A stretch of DNA of 42,991 nucleotides, from positions 1 to 42,991 of IMG/VR virus record IMGVR_UViG_3300035660_000028; one strand, written 5' to 3'. Source of the stretch: a virus. The position numbers and the translations under genes were made by a program. Positions 22,232 to 30,540 of this stretch are shown here, in pieces (the stretch's first letter is position 1; the number at the start of each line of letters is the position of its first letter). The notes under the pieces were generated by a model that was given only the letters and a program-made list of their open reading frames with translations, did not search any database and was not told where the DNA came from.

Positions 22232-22996
22232 ATGGCAATTTGTAAATTCCTATACGAAAACTTGTGGAAGGGCATCGAGGGAGTGGACTTCGAAACAACC
22301 GTATCCTCGGAAGGAACGAATTTTCCGGTGACAAATACACAGCGCCGGATCCCCGGCCGGAGGTGGAGGACAACCGGCTGCGTAGAGGACCAGTCCATTG
22401 TCCGTAATTTCTATTCAGAGATCACCGTCGAGGCATTCTGCATTCGTGGTAATAATTTCTCTGCCGATGCTGTGATCACGATACAGGGGAACAATGAGGA
22501 TACCTGGGACGAGCCGGGGTTCGAGGCAATCCTGAGCCCTAACAATGAACGGCTGATGGCCGCATATTTCGACCCCCCGGTGACTTATCAGTATTGGAGG
22601 CTCCTGATTTCGGACCCCACGAACGCGGACGGCTTCATTGAGGTCGGGCCGATTTTTCTCGGTCCGGCATTCACCCCGGAAGTGAATTATAGAAACGGCG
22701 GCGCATTCACCCCGGAGGATTTGAGCGTCATCACGATAAGCGCGGGCGGACAGCGAACGGTCGTCGTCCAGGACCAGCCGGGGGCGTGGCAGTATTCGTT
22801 CAGGACATCGGAGAAAGCGGCGTTCGAGTTAATTCGCCAGGCCGTCGGCAGGTCGCTCCCATTCTGGTTCTGCGAGGATCCGGAAGCGGACGACCCGAAC
22901 GAGGCGACGCAATATGTGGTTGCCACGGCCTGGAAGTGGGACCACATTCACTTGAATGTCTGGACCTTGGCCCTGACTTTGGCCGAAGAGATGTAG
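22232..22996 (+). CDS. Distal tail protein (Dit-like)
   Basis: A 254-aa protein between tape measure and tail-tip genes, the invariant place of the distal tail protein that forms the ring at the end of the tube and holds the tip complex. It shows a discoidin/galactose-binding-like N-terminal section (FPVTNTQRRIPGRRWRTTG, FCIRGNNFSADAVITIQGNN, YWRLLISDPTNADGFIEVG) and a C-terminal beta domain. Galactose-binding-like folds are common in Dit proteins. It could also contact host sugars. Confidence 0.72.
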   Translation: MAICKFLYENLWKGIEGVDFETTVSSEGTNFPVTNTQRRIPGRRWRTTGCVEDQSIVRNFYSEITVEAFCIRGNNFSADAVITIQGNNEDTWDEPGFEAILSPNNERLMAAYFDPPVTYQYWRLLISDPTNADGFIEVGPIFLGPAFTPEVNYRNGGAFTPEDLSVITISAGGQRTVVVQDQPGAWQYSFRTSEKAAFELIRQAVGRSLPFWFCEDPEADDPNEATQYVVATAWKWDHIHLNVWTLALTLAEEM

Positions 22997-22997
22997 C

Positions 22998-25900
22998 ATG
23001 AATTTCGCCGATCTGATCGAGCTCCCCGATTCCCGCCGATTGGTCGTCTGCGAGCACTATCCGGCGATGGAGGTCGAGGGCTTGGAGTGGACGGCGACCG
23101 AGGGCGGCTCCCATTACGCCGAGATGACGGACGGGGAAATCATCGAGGTTTTGGAGGCCGGGGCCGAGTATGCGGAGGTTTTTTCGGCGGCGGATTGTGA
23201 CGCGACGGCCTCGACCTTCTTCATGGACCTGGAGAATAAACGGCTTTATTTGCACACTTCGACCGGAGTTATCCCTTCGCATCAAACCGGGGGGGTTTAT
23301 GACTTTTGCATTCTGGCCTATTTCATCATCGGGTTCAGCGACCGCATGGACTCGAGCGGCAAGGACCCGGTGTTCGAGCCGGAGATTGAGAAGCTACTCG
23401 ACGGCGGCCTGGAAGACTGGACGGACGCGACGGCGCTTGCGCATTGGACGAAGAGCGAATCGTCCGGCTCATCCATAAGCCGGGAGGAGACGGAAGTCCA
23501 TAGCGGAGCGTATGCTGCGAAGTTCACGGTCGATGCGGGGGACCTCTGGTTCGAACGCATGGAGTATGCGACGGATGCTGAGGCTCAGGCGGCCTATGTC
23601 AACGAGGGGGACACGATAGGCGGAGTGATAACGCATGTCGGCGGTTATCGAATCCATACGTTTTATGAAAGCGGGACCTTCCAGGTTCTGTCCGGCTCCG
23701 TCGATGTCGAGGTGCTGGTGGTTGCTGGTGGGGGTGGTGGCGGAGGCGATGGCCCGGGCGAGGGCGCGACCTGCGCCGGAGGCGGTGGCGGAGGCGGACT
23801 TCTATATGACGACGCTTATTCGGCCACGGGAAGCATCCCCGTAACGGTGGGCGAGGGTGGCGAAGGCGGCGCAAAAGGGGACCGGTATGGCTGGGGAGAT
23901 GACGGGGAAGATTCCGTATTCGGCACGATGACGGCTATCGGCGGCGGAGCTGGAGGCGGCTACATAAAGCCCGGTAAGCCCGGCGGGTCGGGCGGAGGCG
24001 GCGGTCTGAAAGAAAGCGCGGCCGGCGGTGTCGGCACGGTGGGTCAGGGCCACGATGGCGGGGATTCCGAGCCGGCAAATACCCACGCCTATTACGCCGG
24101 TGGCGGCGGAGGCGGAGCTGACGAAGCCGGGGCTGATGGGGTAGAGCCCTCGATAGGCGGCAAGGGCGGCGACGGCCTGGAGTATTTCGGCTCTTATTAT
24201 AGCGGAGGCGGAGGCGGAGGAGCGAAGGTCACGGCCGGACTTGGCGGCCTCGGCGGTGGAGGCAACGGTAGTGCATCGACGGGAGCGGCTAACTCCGGGA
24301 CACCCAACACGGGCGGCGGAGGCGGCGGAGCGAGGAGGGATGGCGCAGGCGGCAAGGGCGGCAAGGGCATCGTCATCATCCGGATCGCGGATATCCCGTC
24401 TTTGGAGTCCTATTCGGAAGCCGCCATCAAGCAAGAGGGCGATTATTCCTTAAAAGGCGTCGCGCTCATCGCGACGAGCCTGAACAAGACCCTGATCCGG
24501 ACGATTTCAACGCCCATTAATCTGACGGACATCAACACCATCAAATTCGATATCCGGGCCTCGCGGACCGGCTCGAATATCAAGGTCGGAATCCACGACA
24601 GCGGCGGGACGACGACGGAGACGACGCCGAACATCGTCGCGGCCGATACCTGGCAGACCATCACCTGGGACATCTCCGGCGTCTCGAACGCGAACAAGGA
24701 CGCGATAGATACAATCATCATTACGGTCGTCAATGCGGGTGCGGCCAATACGTTTTATATCGACAAGATGTATCTTCCGTCGGCCCATACCGGAGCGCTT
24801 TCCCTTTCTCAAACCGGGATCATCCTACGGCCGGAGTGCAAATGCCGATCGAGGTTCCGGCTGAAAAGCACGGTCGCCTCGCCGGGCGTGATGGTAAAGT
24901 GGGGCATCCAGGATAGCGCCGGGAATGTCTGGTATAACGCCACAGCCGAAACGTGGGGCGCGGAAACTTACAATGAGGCCTCGGGCATCACGAGCGCGGG
25001 CTGGACCGAAGTTGCAGTCGACTTCCCGGCAGATGATGGTTATTCGAATTATAAGTTCATCGTCAAGACGGGGACAGTGGACCGGGGCGAGGTTTATAGT
25101 TTTTACTTGGATGACTGTTCACTCATCAGAATTCTGAAGCCTATGCCCTACCGGGCCATTATCCCGCAGGGTGGAGCGCCGCAAATCACACAGAGCGTCG
25201 GGGATTATTACATCGGGGATGTCGTGTTCTCTGCGGGAGAAATCCGATACGGGAATGACGGCTGGTGGTATGAAGCACTCGTCGATTATATCTGGCACCT
25301 GAAAAAGTTCTGGCTGAAGGCCGGGGCCATCGACTCGGATTATTCGGAACTCGGGACGCTCTTCTGGGGCCGGACGAGTCGTCCGGTCGTAACGGACCGG
25401 GAGGCGACCTTCGAGGTCGTGGACGCGCGGGAGGGGCTATTCGGGTCCATCCCGTCAGTCCTCTTTGATCTGACGACCTATCCGAACATGGACCCGGAAG
25501 AGGTAAAGAAGGCGAGGGCTATCCCAATCCTTTTTGGCGAGCTCGACAACATCACGCCTATCTGTATCGACACGACGATCTGGAAATATAAGATTGCGGG
25601 CCATGAACTTGAGGAGATCAGCGCGGTCTACAAGGATGGCGTCACGCTCACCCTGACCACGGACTATACGGTTGACCTGGCCAACGGGGAATTCACGCTC
25701 GTCGCGGACCCGGAGAACGGCGTCATCACCTGCAAGGCGAAGGGCGCCAAGTGCAAAATCCAGGACGGGACCTACAGCGCCGTCGGCGCGGACATTTTAT
25801 TCGCGGCCCTGACGACGTTCAACTCGCCTGCCATCCCGAAAAGCCAGATTGACTTGGTATCGTTTCTGGACCTTCAGGCCAACCGGATTCAGCCGTTGGC

Positions 25901-27263
25901 CGCCTACCTGACGGACCAAGCCCCGGTGCTGGATTTCGTTCGGAAAATCCAGGACTCGAACGTGTTTCATCTCATTCCGCTCGCCAACAGGACCTTCGGC
26001 GCGTTCCGTTATGCGGTCGGGACGACGGGGAGCGAAGTCCGCATCGACCAACATGACTTCGCATCATTCGCCCTGAGGTATGACACGGCCCCGGTCCGAA
26101 AGACCGTGATCATAAAATACGGCCAGGATCCCACGACTAAGAACTGGCTGGCGGAAAAGGTGACGGATGCGAATATCGGGTATCGCTATGACCAAGCGGA
26201 AATTTTAGAGAAAGAGACCTTACTGACGGTCGCTTCCGATTCGGCGACGCTGGGACAGTTTTATCTGAACATCATCCGTTCGCCGGAGAAGCGAGTATCG
26301 GGGACCGTCCCGGCTTTGCTACTGGGCCATCGGCCGGCCGAGAAAATCTTCGTGTCCAAATCTATCCGAGACGGCGAAGGCGTCACCCAGACCATCCTTG
26401 CCGAAGAAGTCTATCGGGCGCTGACGCTGGTCAAGAACGCCGGGCCGGCGACCGTCGAAGTCGAGGCCGTCCTGGACATTCAGAGCACGGGCGCGATGCA
26501 CAATAACATCTCCCATGTGGACACCCACAGCGACAGCCATACGGATGTCCTTCACGTGGATGAGCATGGTGACGGGGATCACGGCGACAAGCATGCCGAT
26601 GTCGTCCATTCCAACAGTTATAGCGATAACCCCTATGATGATCACGCTCATGTCGATGTCCACAACGATGCCCACACAGATATTGAACACACGGACACCC
26701 ACGGGGATGCCGCATACACGGATACGGCCCACGGGAACGCCGGCCATTCGGATAACCCCCACGAGGATATCCCCCATACGGACGGGGCGGGCCACTCGGA
26801 TTCGCCTCATGTCGATTCCCATTCGGATATGGCCCACCAGGATTTCTATAAGGACATCCACGTGGATGACGACACAGGACTTCCTTATCGCGATTCCCAC
26901 GGGGATTCTTATAATGATTCCCATAGGGACTCCCATTCGGATACGCCTCACGGGGATTCCGCCTACGTGGACGTCCCCCATGAAAACAGCCCCCACGAGG
27001 ACCTCAGCCACACGAATACCGCCTACGTGGATTCCCGCCATACCGACGTCCATGCGAACACTTCCCACACGGATGTCCATACAAATAACCACGGGGATAC
27101 TCATACGGATGTCCCCCCCGAAGATAGGCACTATGATCGGGCATATCGGGATTATCACGCAGACGGAGGCCACGACGATACGGCCCACGAGGACGTGATT
27201 CACGAGGACGTCGCGCATGTAAATGATCACGGAAATATCGCTCACGGAGACTCGGAGTATTAA
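22998..27263 (+). CDS. Tail-tip protein with glycine-rich adhesin domain and C-terminal H-x-D repeat tract
   Basis: A 1421-aa multidomain protein at the distal tail. N-terminal domain: 1 to about 110. A glycine-rich domain (about 235-455) opens with TFQVLSGSVDVEVLVVAGGGG, the pattern of phage glycine-rich receptor-binding domains. Two carbohydrate-binding-like beta domains follow (about 460-710; ISTPINLTDINTIKFDIRAS and a paralogous segment near 635). Residues about 715-1165 have the look of a central tail hub (AIPILFGELDN, PVLDFVRKIQDSN, KTVIIKYGQ). From residue 1173 to the end the sequence is almost only [H/Y]-x-[D/N] triplets with one- or two-residue spacers. The stop overlaps the start of a radical SAM gene (TAATG). 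I infer receptor binding and that the tract is a modification substrate or metal-binding tip. Confidence 0.85.
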   Translation: MNFADLIELPDSRRLVVCEHYPAMEVEGLEWTATEGGSHYAEMTDGEIIEVLEAGAEYAEVFSAADCDATASTFFMDLENKRLYLHTSTGVIPSHQTGGVYDFCILAYFIIGFSDRMDSSGKDPVFEPEIEKLLDGGLEDWTDATALAHWTKSESSGSSISREETEVHSGAYAAKFTVDAGDLWFERMEYATDAEAQAAYVNEGDTIGGVITHVGGYRIHTFYESGTFQVLSGSVDVEVLVVAGGGGGGGDGPGEGATCAGGGGGGGLLYDDAYSATGSIPVTVGEGGEGGAKGDRYGWGDDGEDSVFGTMTAIGGGAGGGYIKPGKPGGSGGGGGLKESAAGGVGTVGQGHDGGDSEPANTHAYYAGGGGGGADEAGADGVEPSIGGKGGDGLEYFGSYYSGGGGGGAKVTAGLGGLGGGGNGSASTGAANSGTPNTGGGGGGARRDGAGGKGGKGIVIIRIADIPSLESYSEAAIKQEGDYSLKGVALIATSLNKTLIRTISTPINLTDINTIKFDIRASRTGSNIKVGIHDSGGTTTETTPNIVAADTWQTITWDISGVSNANKDAIDTIIITVVNAGAANTFYIDKMYLPSAHTGALSLSQTGIILRPECKCRSRFRLKSTVASPGVMVKWGIQDSAGNVWYNATAETWGAETYNEASGITSAGWTEVAVDFPADDGYSNYKFIVKTGTVDRGEVYSFYLDDCSLIRILKPMPYRAIIPQGGAPQITQSVGDYYIGDVVFSAGEIRYGNDGWWYEALVDYIWHLKKFWLKAGAIDSDYSELGTLFWGRTSRPVVTDREATFEVVDAREGLFGSIPSVLFDLTTYPNMDPEEVKKARAIPILFGELDNITPICIDTTIWKYKIAGHELEEISAVYKDGVTLTLTTDYTVDLANGEFTLVADPENGVITCKAKGAKCKIQDGTYSAVGADILFAALTTFNSPAIPKSQIDLVSFLDLQANRIQPLAAYLTDQAPVLDFVRKIQDSNVFHLIPLANRTFGAFRYAVGTTGSEVRIDQHDFASFALRYDTAPVRKTVIIKYGQDPTTKNWLAEKVTDANIGYRYDQAEILEKETLLTVASDSATLGQFYLNIIRSPEKRVSGTVPALLLGHRPAEKIFVSKSIRDGEGVTQTILAEEVYRALTLVKNAGPATVEVEAVLDIQSTGAMHNNISHVDTHSDSHTDVLHVDEHGDGDHGDKHADVVHSNSYSDNPYDDHAHVDVHNDAHTDIEHTDTHGDAAYTDTAHGNAGHSDNPHEDIPHTDGAGHSDSPHVDSHSDMAHQDFYKDIHVDDDTGLPYRDSHGDSYNDSHRDSHSDTPHGDSAYVDVPHENSPHEDLSHTNTAYVDSRHTDVHANTSHTDVHTNNHGDTHTDVPPEDRHYDRAYRDYHADGGHDDTAHEDVIHEDVAHVNDHGNIAHGDSEY
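26514..27260 (+). repeat. Tract of about 50 [H/Y]-x-[D/N] triplets
   Basis: In-frame coding repeat over the last 249 residues of the tail-tip protein. By hand count there are about 35 H-x-D, nine Y-x-D and eight H-x-N triplets, separated by one or two (rarely three) residues. The middle position varies freely (G, T, S, V, E, A). Codons differ between copies, so the pattern is held at protein level. The simple DNA also keeps long spurious frames open on both strands. Confidence 0.93.
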
Positions 27264-28501
27264 TGGGACTACATTTCAAGCTAATGGATTGTAACGGCCT
27301 ATGTCGGTCATGCTATGAGCGGCGAATCCGGAAGACGCAAGGCCGGACCGGCTATAACCTCGTAGCCATGCTGGCGACGCTTCGGCGGGAGGCCGCGAAA
27401 GAGACGCCGGAGAATAGGCGGAAGTATTCGGTCCCCTGCGTCCACGGCGGGGAGCCGCTGATGTTCCCGTTGGCGGACTTGCGGACGATTCTTAAGACGA
27501 TGCATGAGCTTTATGGCCGGTCCTCCATACAGACGAATGGCCTCTTGATATCAGATGATCATCTGGCGATGTTCAAGGAGTTTAACGTCGGGGTCGGGGT
27601 TTCAATCGACGGTGACACGGTGGAATTGAATCAAGGCCGCTGGAATGACATTGATCAAATTCCACGCCTCAAGGATGCTCCGCTGATCCGTGAAGCGTTG
27701 AAGGAAATGGAGAAAACGGGGACTCGAGTAACGTTGACAAATATGAAGCGGGCCCGGGCGGCCGGGCTGTGCGTCTCGGCCATCGTGGTTCTCAGGCGAT
27801 ACAACGCGACCCCGGACCGACTCCCGGAACTTAAGAGGTTCCTGCTGCGGCTCGAAGCGATGGGCGTCACGTCGATTCGGACAAACGAGGTTATCGTTTT
27901 CGAGGACGAATTCGGGGACGAAGAACTGACGCCTACCGAACTCGGCCGGGCTTTCGTCTATCTCGCGGACCTTTGCTTCGCGGATCCCGGCCGGGCCTGG
28001 TATCCTTACCGGGACGTCGTAAAGATGCTGGTCGATGGCGGGGATTCGACCTGCACGTTCAACGGATGCGACATCTGGCGGACCCAAGCCGAAACGGCCA
28101 TCATGGAGGACGGAGCCATCGGCGCCTGTCTCAAAGGCGGGGCGGCCCTGGACGGGATTCAGGCGCTTGCCGCAGAGGAGCCCGGTGCGGAAAGGGTTCA
28201 CGCCTTGGCGATGATCCCCCGGGAACTCGGCGGCTGTAAGGGATGCGAGTTCTGGGGCTTATGCGGCGGCGGGTGTCCCGGCTCGGGAATCGATAATGAC
28301 TGGCGGAACCGGACCCGATTCTGCGAAGCGTATAAGACACTTTTCCAGCACGTGCGCACTCGGCTCAAGGGGATCATGCCGGACATTGCGCTTAAGGAAT
28401 CGTGTGATCGGACGCGGAGATGGGCCGGAGGCTCCGGCCACGGCGATGCGCACGGCGACGAGCACGGGGACAAGCCACACGGAGATCATACCGATGTTTG
28501 A
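27263..28501 (+). CDS. Radical SAM/SPASM peptide maturase with C-terminal H-x-D tail
   Basis: A 412-aa enzyme. The radical SAM cluster motif is CNGLCRSC (C10, C14, C17; CX3CX2C), followed by GGEP (62-65) for SAM binding. The C-terminal SPASM domain has the complete seven-cysteine pattern: C-X14-G-X4-C (CDIW ... GAIGAC), then CX2CX5CX3C (CKGCEFWGLCGGGC), then a last FCEAY cysteine, which bind auxiliary 4Fe-4S clusters. SPASM enzymes cross-link, epimerise or oxidise residues in peptides and proteins. After a GGSG linker the protein ends with five H-x-D units (393-411), matching the tract on the preceding tail protein. TAATG coupling to that gene makes it the likely substrate. There is no obvious peptide-recognition (RRE) domain. 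Confidence 0.92.
   Translation: MGLHFKLMDCNGLCRSCYERRIRKTQGRTGYNLVAMLATLRREAAKETPENRRKYSVPCVHGGEPLMFPLADLRTILKTMHELYGRSSIQTNGLLISDDHLAMFKEFNVGVGVSIDGDTVELNQGRWNDIDQIPRLKDAPLIREALKEMEKTGTRVTLTNMKRARAAGLCVSAIVVLRRYNATPDRLPELKRFLLRLEAMGVTSIRTNEVIVFEDEFGDEELTPTELGRAFVYLADLCFADPGRAWYPYRDVVKMLVDGGDSTCTFNGCDIWRTQAETAIMEDGAIGACLKGGAALDGIQALAAEEPGAERVHALAMIPRELGGCKGCEFWGLCGGGCPGSGIDNDWRNRTRFCEAYKTLFQHVRTRLKGIMPDIALKESCDRTRRWAGGSGHGDAHGDEHGDKPHGDHTDV
28439..28495 (+). repeat. Five H-x-D units at the end of the radical SAM enzyme
   Basis: Codes for HGD, HGD, HGD, HGD and HTD with spacers of none to two residues, directly after a GGSG linker. The same motif makes up the tract of the neighbouring tail protein. 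Confidence 0.92.
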
Positions 28502-29387
28502 TATGAAATTGATGGAGGGACTTGACTTAGCGCCGTCGTGTCGGACGGTCTGGTTGAGTGAAGAGGCTCGACGGGTCTGGGCTCCCATCTTTCCTAAGCT
28601 CGGCGCGATGGTATCGGACCTTGAGGTCTTGAGCGTAGCACGTTGGCAGCGGCCCTGCGCTTGGCAGACAATCGGCGAAGATCAATTCCCGAGGCTTGCG
28701 GCAGCATGGGCGGAGATGGGCCTGGTCAGCCTGCCGATCAAGCGGGTCCGAAACTTTACGGGGTTCGCTCATAGGCATGAGGAGCCGCGGCCCGGGGAAA
28801 GGGCGAGCCTTTGCGTCATCGTATCCCGGACGCTCAAGGATACCCTGCGATTCAAGTCGTCCTTCGAGAAGGGAGATAATGACGTGCAGGGTGAACTCCT
28901 GGGATTCCCGAAATGCTGCCGGACGTTCTTCTGCGAGACCTGGGCCAAAGGATATTTTGATCCGGTCTGGCAGGCGGCCTTGAACTCAAAGCATACGATT
29001 ATCGGGGAAAGGCACATAAGGGTCGAGAGCCATCCATTTGCGAATCCGGTCTTGCGCTATGCAGGTCTTCGGGTCGGATTCCATATTCCCCATGCTCTCG
29101 ACTGCCAAGAGACGATTGCCGTTGCAACAGAGAGAATGAAACTCGCTAAGGCGACCGATCCAAATCTAACGAAACTTTTAGGCGGTCTGCTTTCCATGCC
29201 GATGAGCTGGGATGTCTATCATGGCGTCGCGGTTGTGAGGACACCGATATTTTATTTGATTGTACCCTCGGTTCCGGCGGTTGAGCGGTATGTCGTCGAG
29301 GTCGTGAGCGAGCCTGAATTCCGGCCGCGGGAGGGCGTGAGGGGGATCGAGTTCCCATTCGAGGAGGGCCAAGATGTGGGCGGATAA
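28494..29387 (+). CDS. GFPxCC-motif protein coupled to the radical SAM gene
   Basis: A 297-aa protein starting at ATG 28494 inside the end of the radical SAM gene (8-bp overlap; ATG 28503 is an alternative). Its centre has LLGFPKCCRTFFCETW (137-142 for GFPKCC), a motif I associate with DUF483-like proteins. Further cysteines at 16, 55, 107 and 147 could bind metal or a cofactor. The rest is mixed alpha/beta without a transmembrane segment. Being embedded in the operon with the tract protein and its presumed maturase, it may be a second modifying enzyme, a partner, or a substrate-delivery protein. The family assignment is from memory and the function is unknown. Confidence 0.75.
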   Translation: MFDMKLMEGLDLAPSCRTVWLSEEARRVWAPIFPKLGAMVSDLEVLSVARWQRPCAWQTIGEDQFPRLAAAWAEMGLVSLPIKRVRNFTGFAHRHEEPRPGERASLCVIVSRTLKDTLRFKSSFEKGDNDVQGELLGFPKCCRTFFCETWAKGYFDPVWQAALNSKHTIIGERHIRVESHPFANPVLRYAGLRVGFHIPHALDCQETIAVATERMKLAKATDPNLTKLLGGLLSMPMSWDVYHGVAVVRTPIFYLIVPSVPAVERYVVEVVSEPEFRPREGVRGIEFPFEEGQDVGG

Positions 29388-29784
29388 AAAAGAATACGAG
29401 GCCGCCCTGCGGCAGATTAATCTACGTCTGGAAGCTCTGGCTGCTAAGGCGGCAGCGGCGGAGGGCGGAGGGAATATGGTTTATACAACTGCTGCATCGC
29501 ACACGCACAGCGGCGGGGGGGCTTATGAAACCGTCCTCAATATCGCGGCGACACATTCCGGGCAGGCACAGATTTTTCTGATAAACGGTAGCGCCACTGG
29601 TTATCATGATTTGCAAGTCACCGTGGACGGAACCGTTGTCTTGGCGGATGTGAGAAATAAGCTAGGGTCATATTCTGGCGATACTGCATACGGGGGCATT
29701 TGGAATTTCAACATCAGCCTGATAATTGAACACAAGTCAGATAAAAACACTTCCATCTGCAAGGTCGCCTATTGCAGCGTTTAG
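29374..29784 (+). CDS. Small virion-like protein
   Basis: A 136-aa protein overlapping the previous gene by 14 bp. Residues 5-30 form a short coiled coil (YEAALRQINLRLEALAAK); the rest is a beta-rich domain with HTHSGGGAYETVLNI, common in small tail-fibre modules. It probably belongs to the tail tip or a fibre. Confidence 0.65.
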   Translation: MWADKKEYEAALRQINLRLEALAAKAAAAEGGGNMVYTTAASHTHSGGGAYETVLNIAATHSGQAQIFLINGSATGYHDLQVTVDGTVVLADVRNKLGSYSGDTAYGGIWNFNISLIIEHKSDKNTSICKVAYCSV

Positions 29785-29792
29785 GAGGAAAG

Positions 29793-29936
29793 ATGTTCCA
29801 AGATGACAAGTGCGGTATCGGTTACGGCCTGATGGGGCTCCTCCAGGACGACGCGAGGTTCGTGACCTTTAACGGCAAGGCGTGGATACTGGAACGCACA
29901 GAAAAGCCTGGACTTACGGGGCGATTAGCGATATAA
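29793..29936 (+). CDS. 47-aa protein resembling the N-terminus of the following hydrolase
   Basis: This ORF starts behind a perfect TAGGAGGA site. Its product begins MFQDDKCGIGYG, close to MFYDDKIGIGWG at the start of the glycoside-hydrolase-like protein at 30530. Similarity continues through FNGKAWILxRTxxPGLT versus FDGKNFKLNEAGLT, ending at a stop after 47 residues. It looks like a partial duplicate, or a shared short N-terminal attachment motif. An HNH endonuclease gene lies between the two. Confidence 0.65.
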   Translation: MFQDDKCGIGYGLMGLLQDDARFVTFNGKAWILERTEKPGLTGRLAI

Positions 29937-29937
29937 T

Positions 29938-30540
29938 ATGAACATGGGACAAGCAAGAAAACGTACGTTGGTTCGATGCAAATCCTGCGGGAAGGAATGG
30001 TTAAAGAACGCCTATGCAATTAATCGATGGAGTGGTCTCTGCAAATCATGTGCTTATAGAGGAAGACGCCTTTCCCCCGAACATCGAGCGAAACTTGTTG
30101 GTAGACCATTTTCAAAAGAAACGAGAATGAAAATGTCTGCGGCCAAGAAGGGGAAGCCGATTGCATCGTGGATCACCGAAAAAGCTCACATAGCTTGGCG
30201 GGGTCAGCACCATACAGAAGATTGGAAGCGGGTACAAGCCGAAAAGAAAAAGGGATCGAGGAATCCCAACTGGAATAATGGTTCTTCCCTAGAACCCTAT
30301 GGTCTATCATTCGATGAACAATTAAGAGAAGCAATCCGAGAACGAGATAATCGTGCTTGTCGAATATGTGGAGAAAAAGAAAACGGACGCCGCCTGGCCA
30401 TTCATCATATTGATTACAATAAAAACAATGACGAATGCACCAATCTTCTTTCGCTATGCGCACCATGTCATGCGGCAACTAATCAAAAGCGGAAATATTG
30501 GCAGGCAAAGTTTTCTTCGGAGATCAATAATGTTCTATGA
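29938..30540 (+). CDS. HNH homing endonuclease with NUMOD3-type DNA-binding repeats
   Basis: A 200-aa protein: N-terminal zinc finger (C14, C17, C35, C38), NUMOD3-like basic motifs (LSPEHRAKLVGRPFSKETRMKMSAAKKG, about 44-110), then an HNH nuclease (CRICGEK at 141, HHID at 156-159, CAPCH at 174-178). Such enzymes nick or cut DNA and spread themselves between phages. The gene is visibly more AT-rich than its flanks and overlaps the start of the downstream hydrolase by 11 bp, both signs of insertion. Confidence 0.9.
   Translation: MNMGQARKRTLVRCKSCGKEWLKNAYAINRWSGLCKSCAYRGRRLSPEHRAKLVGRPFSKETRMKMSAAKKGKPIASWITEKAHIAWRGQHHTEDWKRVQAEKKKGSRNPNWNNGSSLEPYGLSFDEQLREAIRERDNRACRICGEKENGRRLAIHHIDYNKNNDECTNLLSLCAPCHAATNQKRKYWQAKFSSEINNVL

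Noticed and set aside
26319-27245. 308-aa minus-strand frame and a 227-aa alternate plus-strand frame over the H-x-D tract
   Set aside because: The repetitive CAC-nnn-GAT-type codons keep other frames open; the translations are low-complexity (Ile/Met/Gly or Thr/Ile/Pro) and the gene in the main frame is continuous with a clear protein.
26514-27260. CRISPR array or DNA-level tandem repeat
   Set aside because: The repetition is at amino-acid level with varied codons and one- or two-residue spacers; there is no constant direct repeat with spacers.
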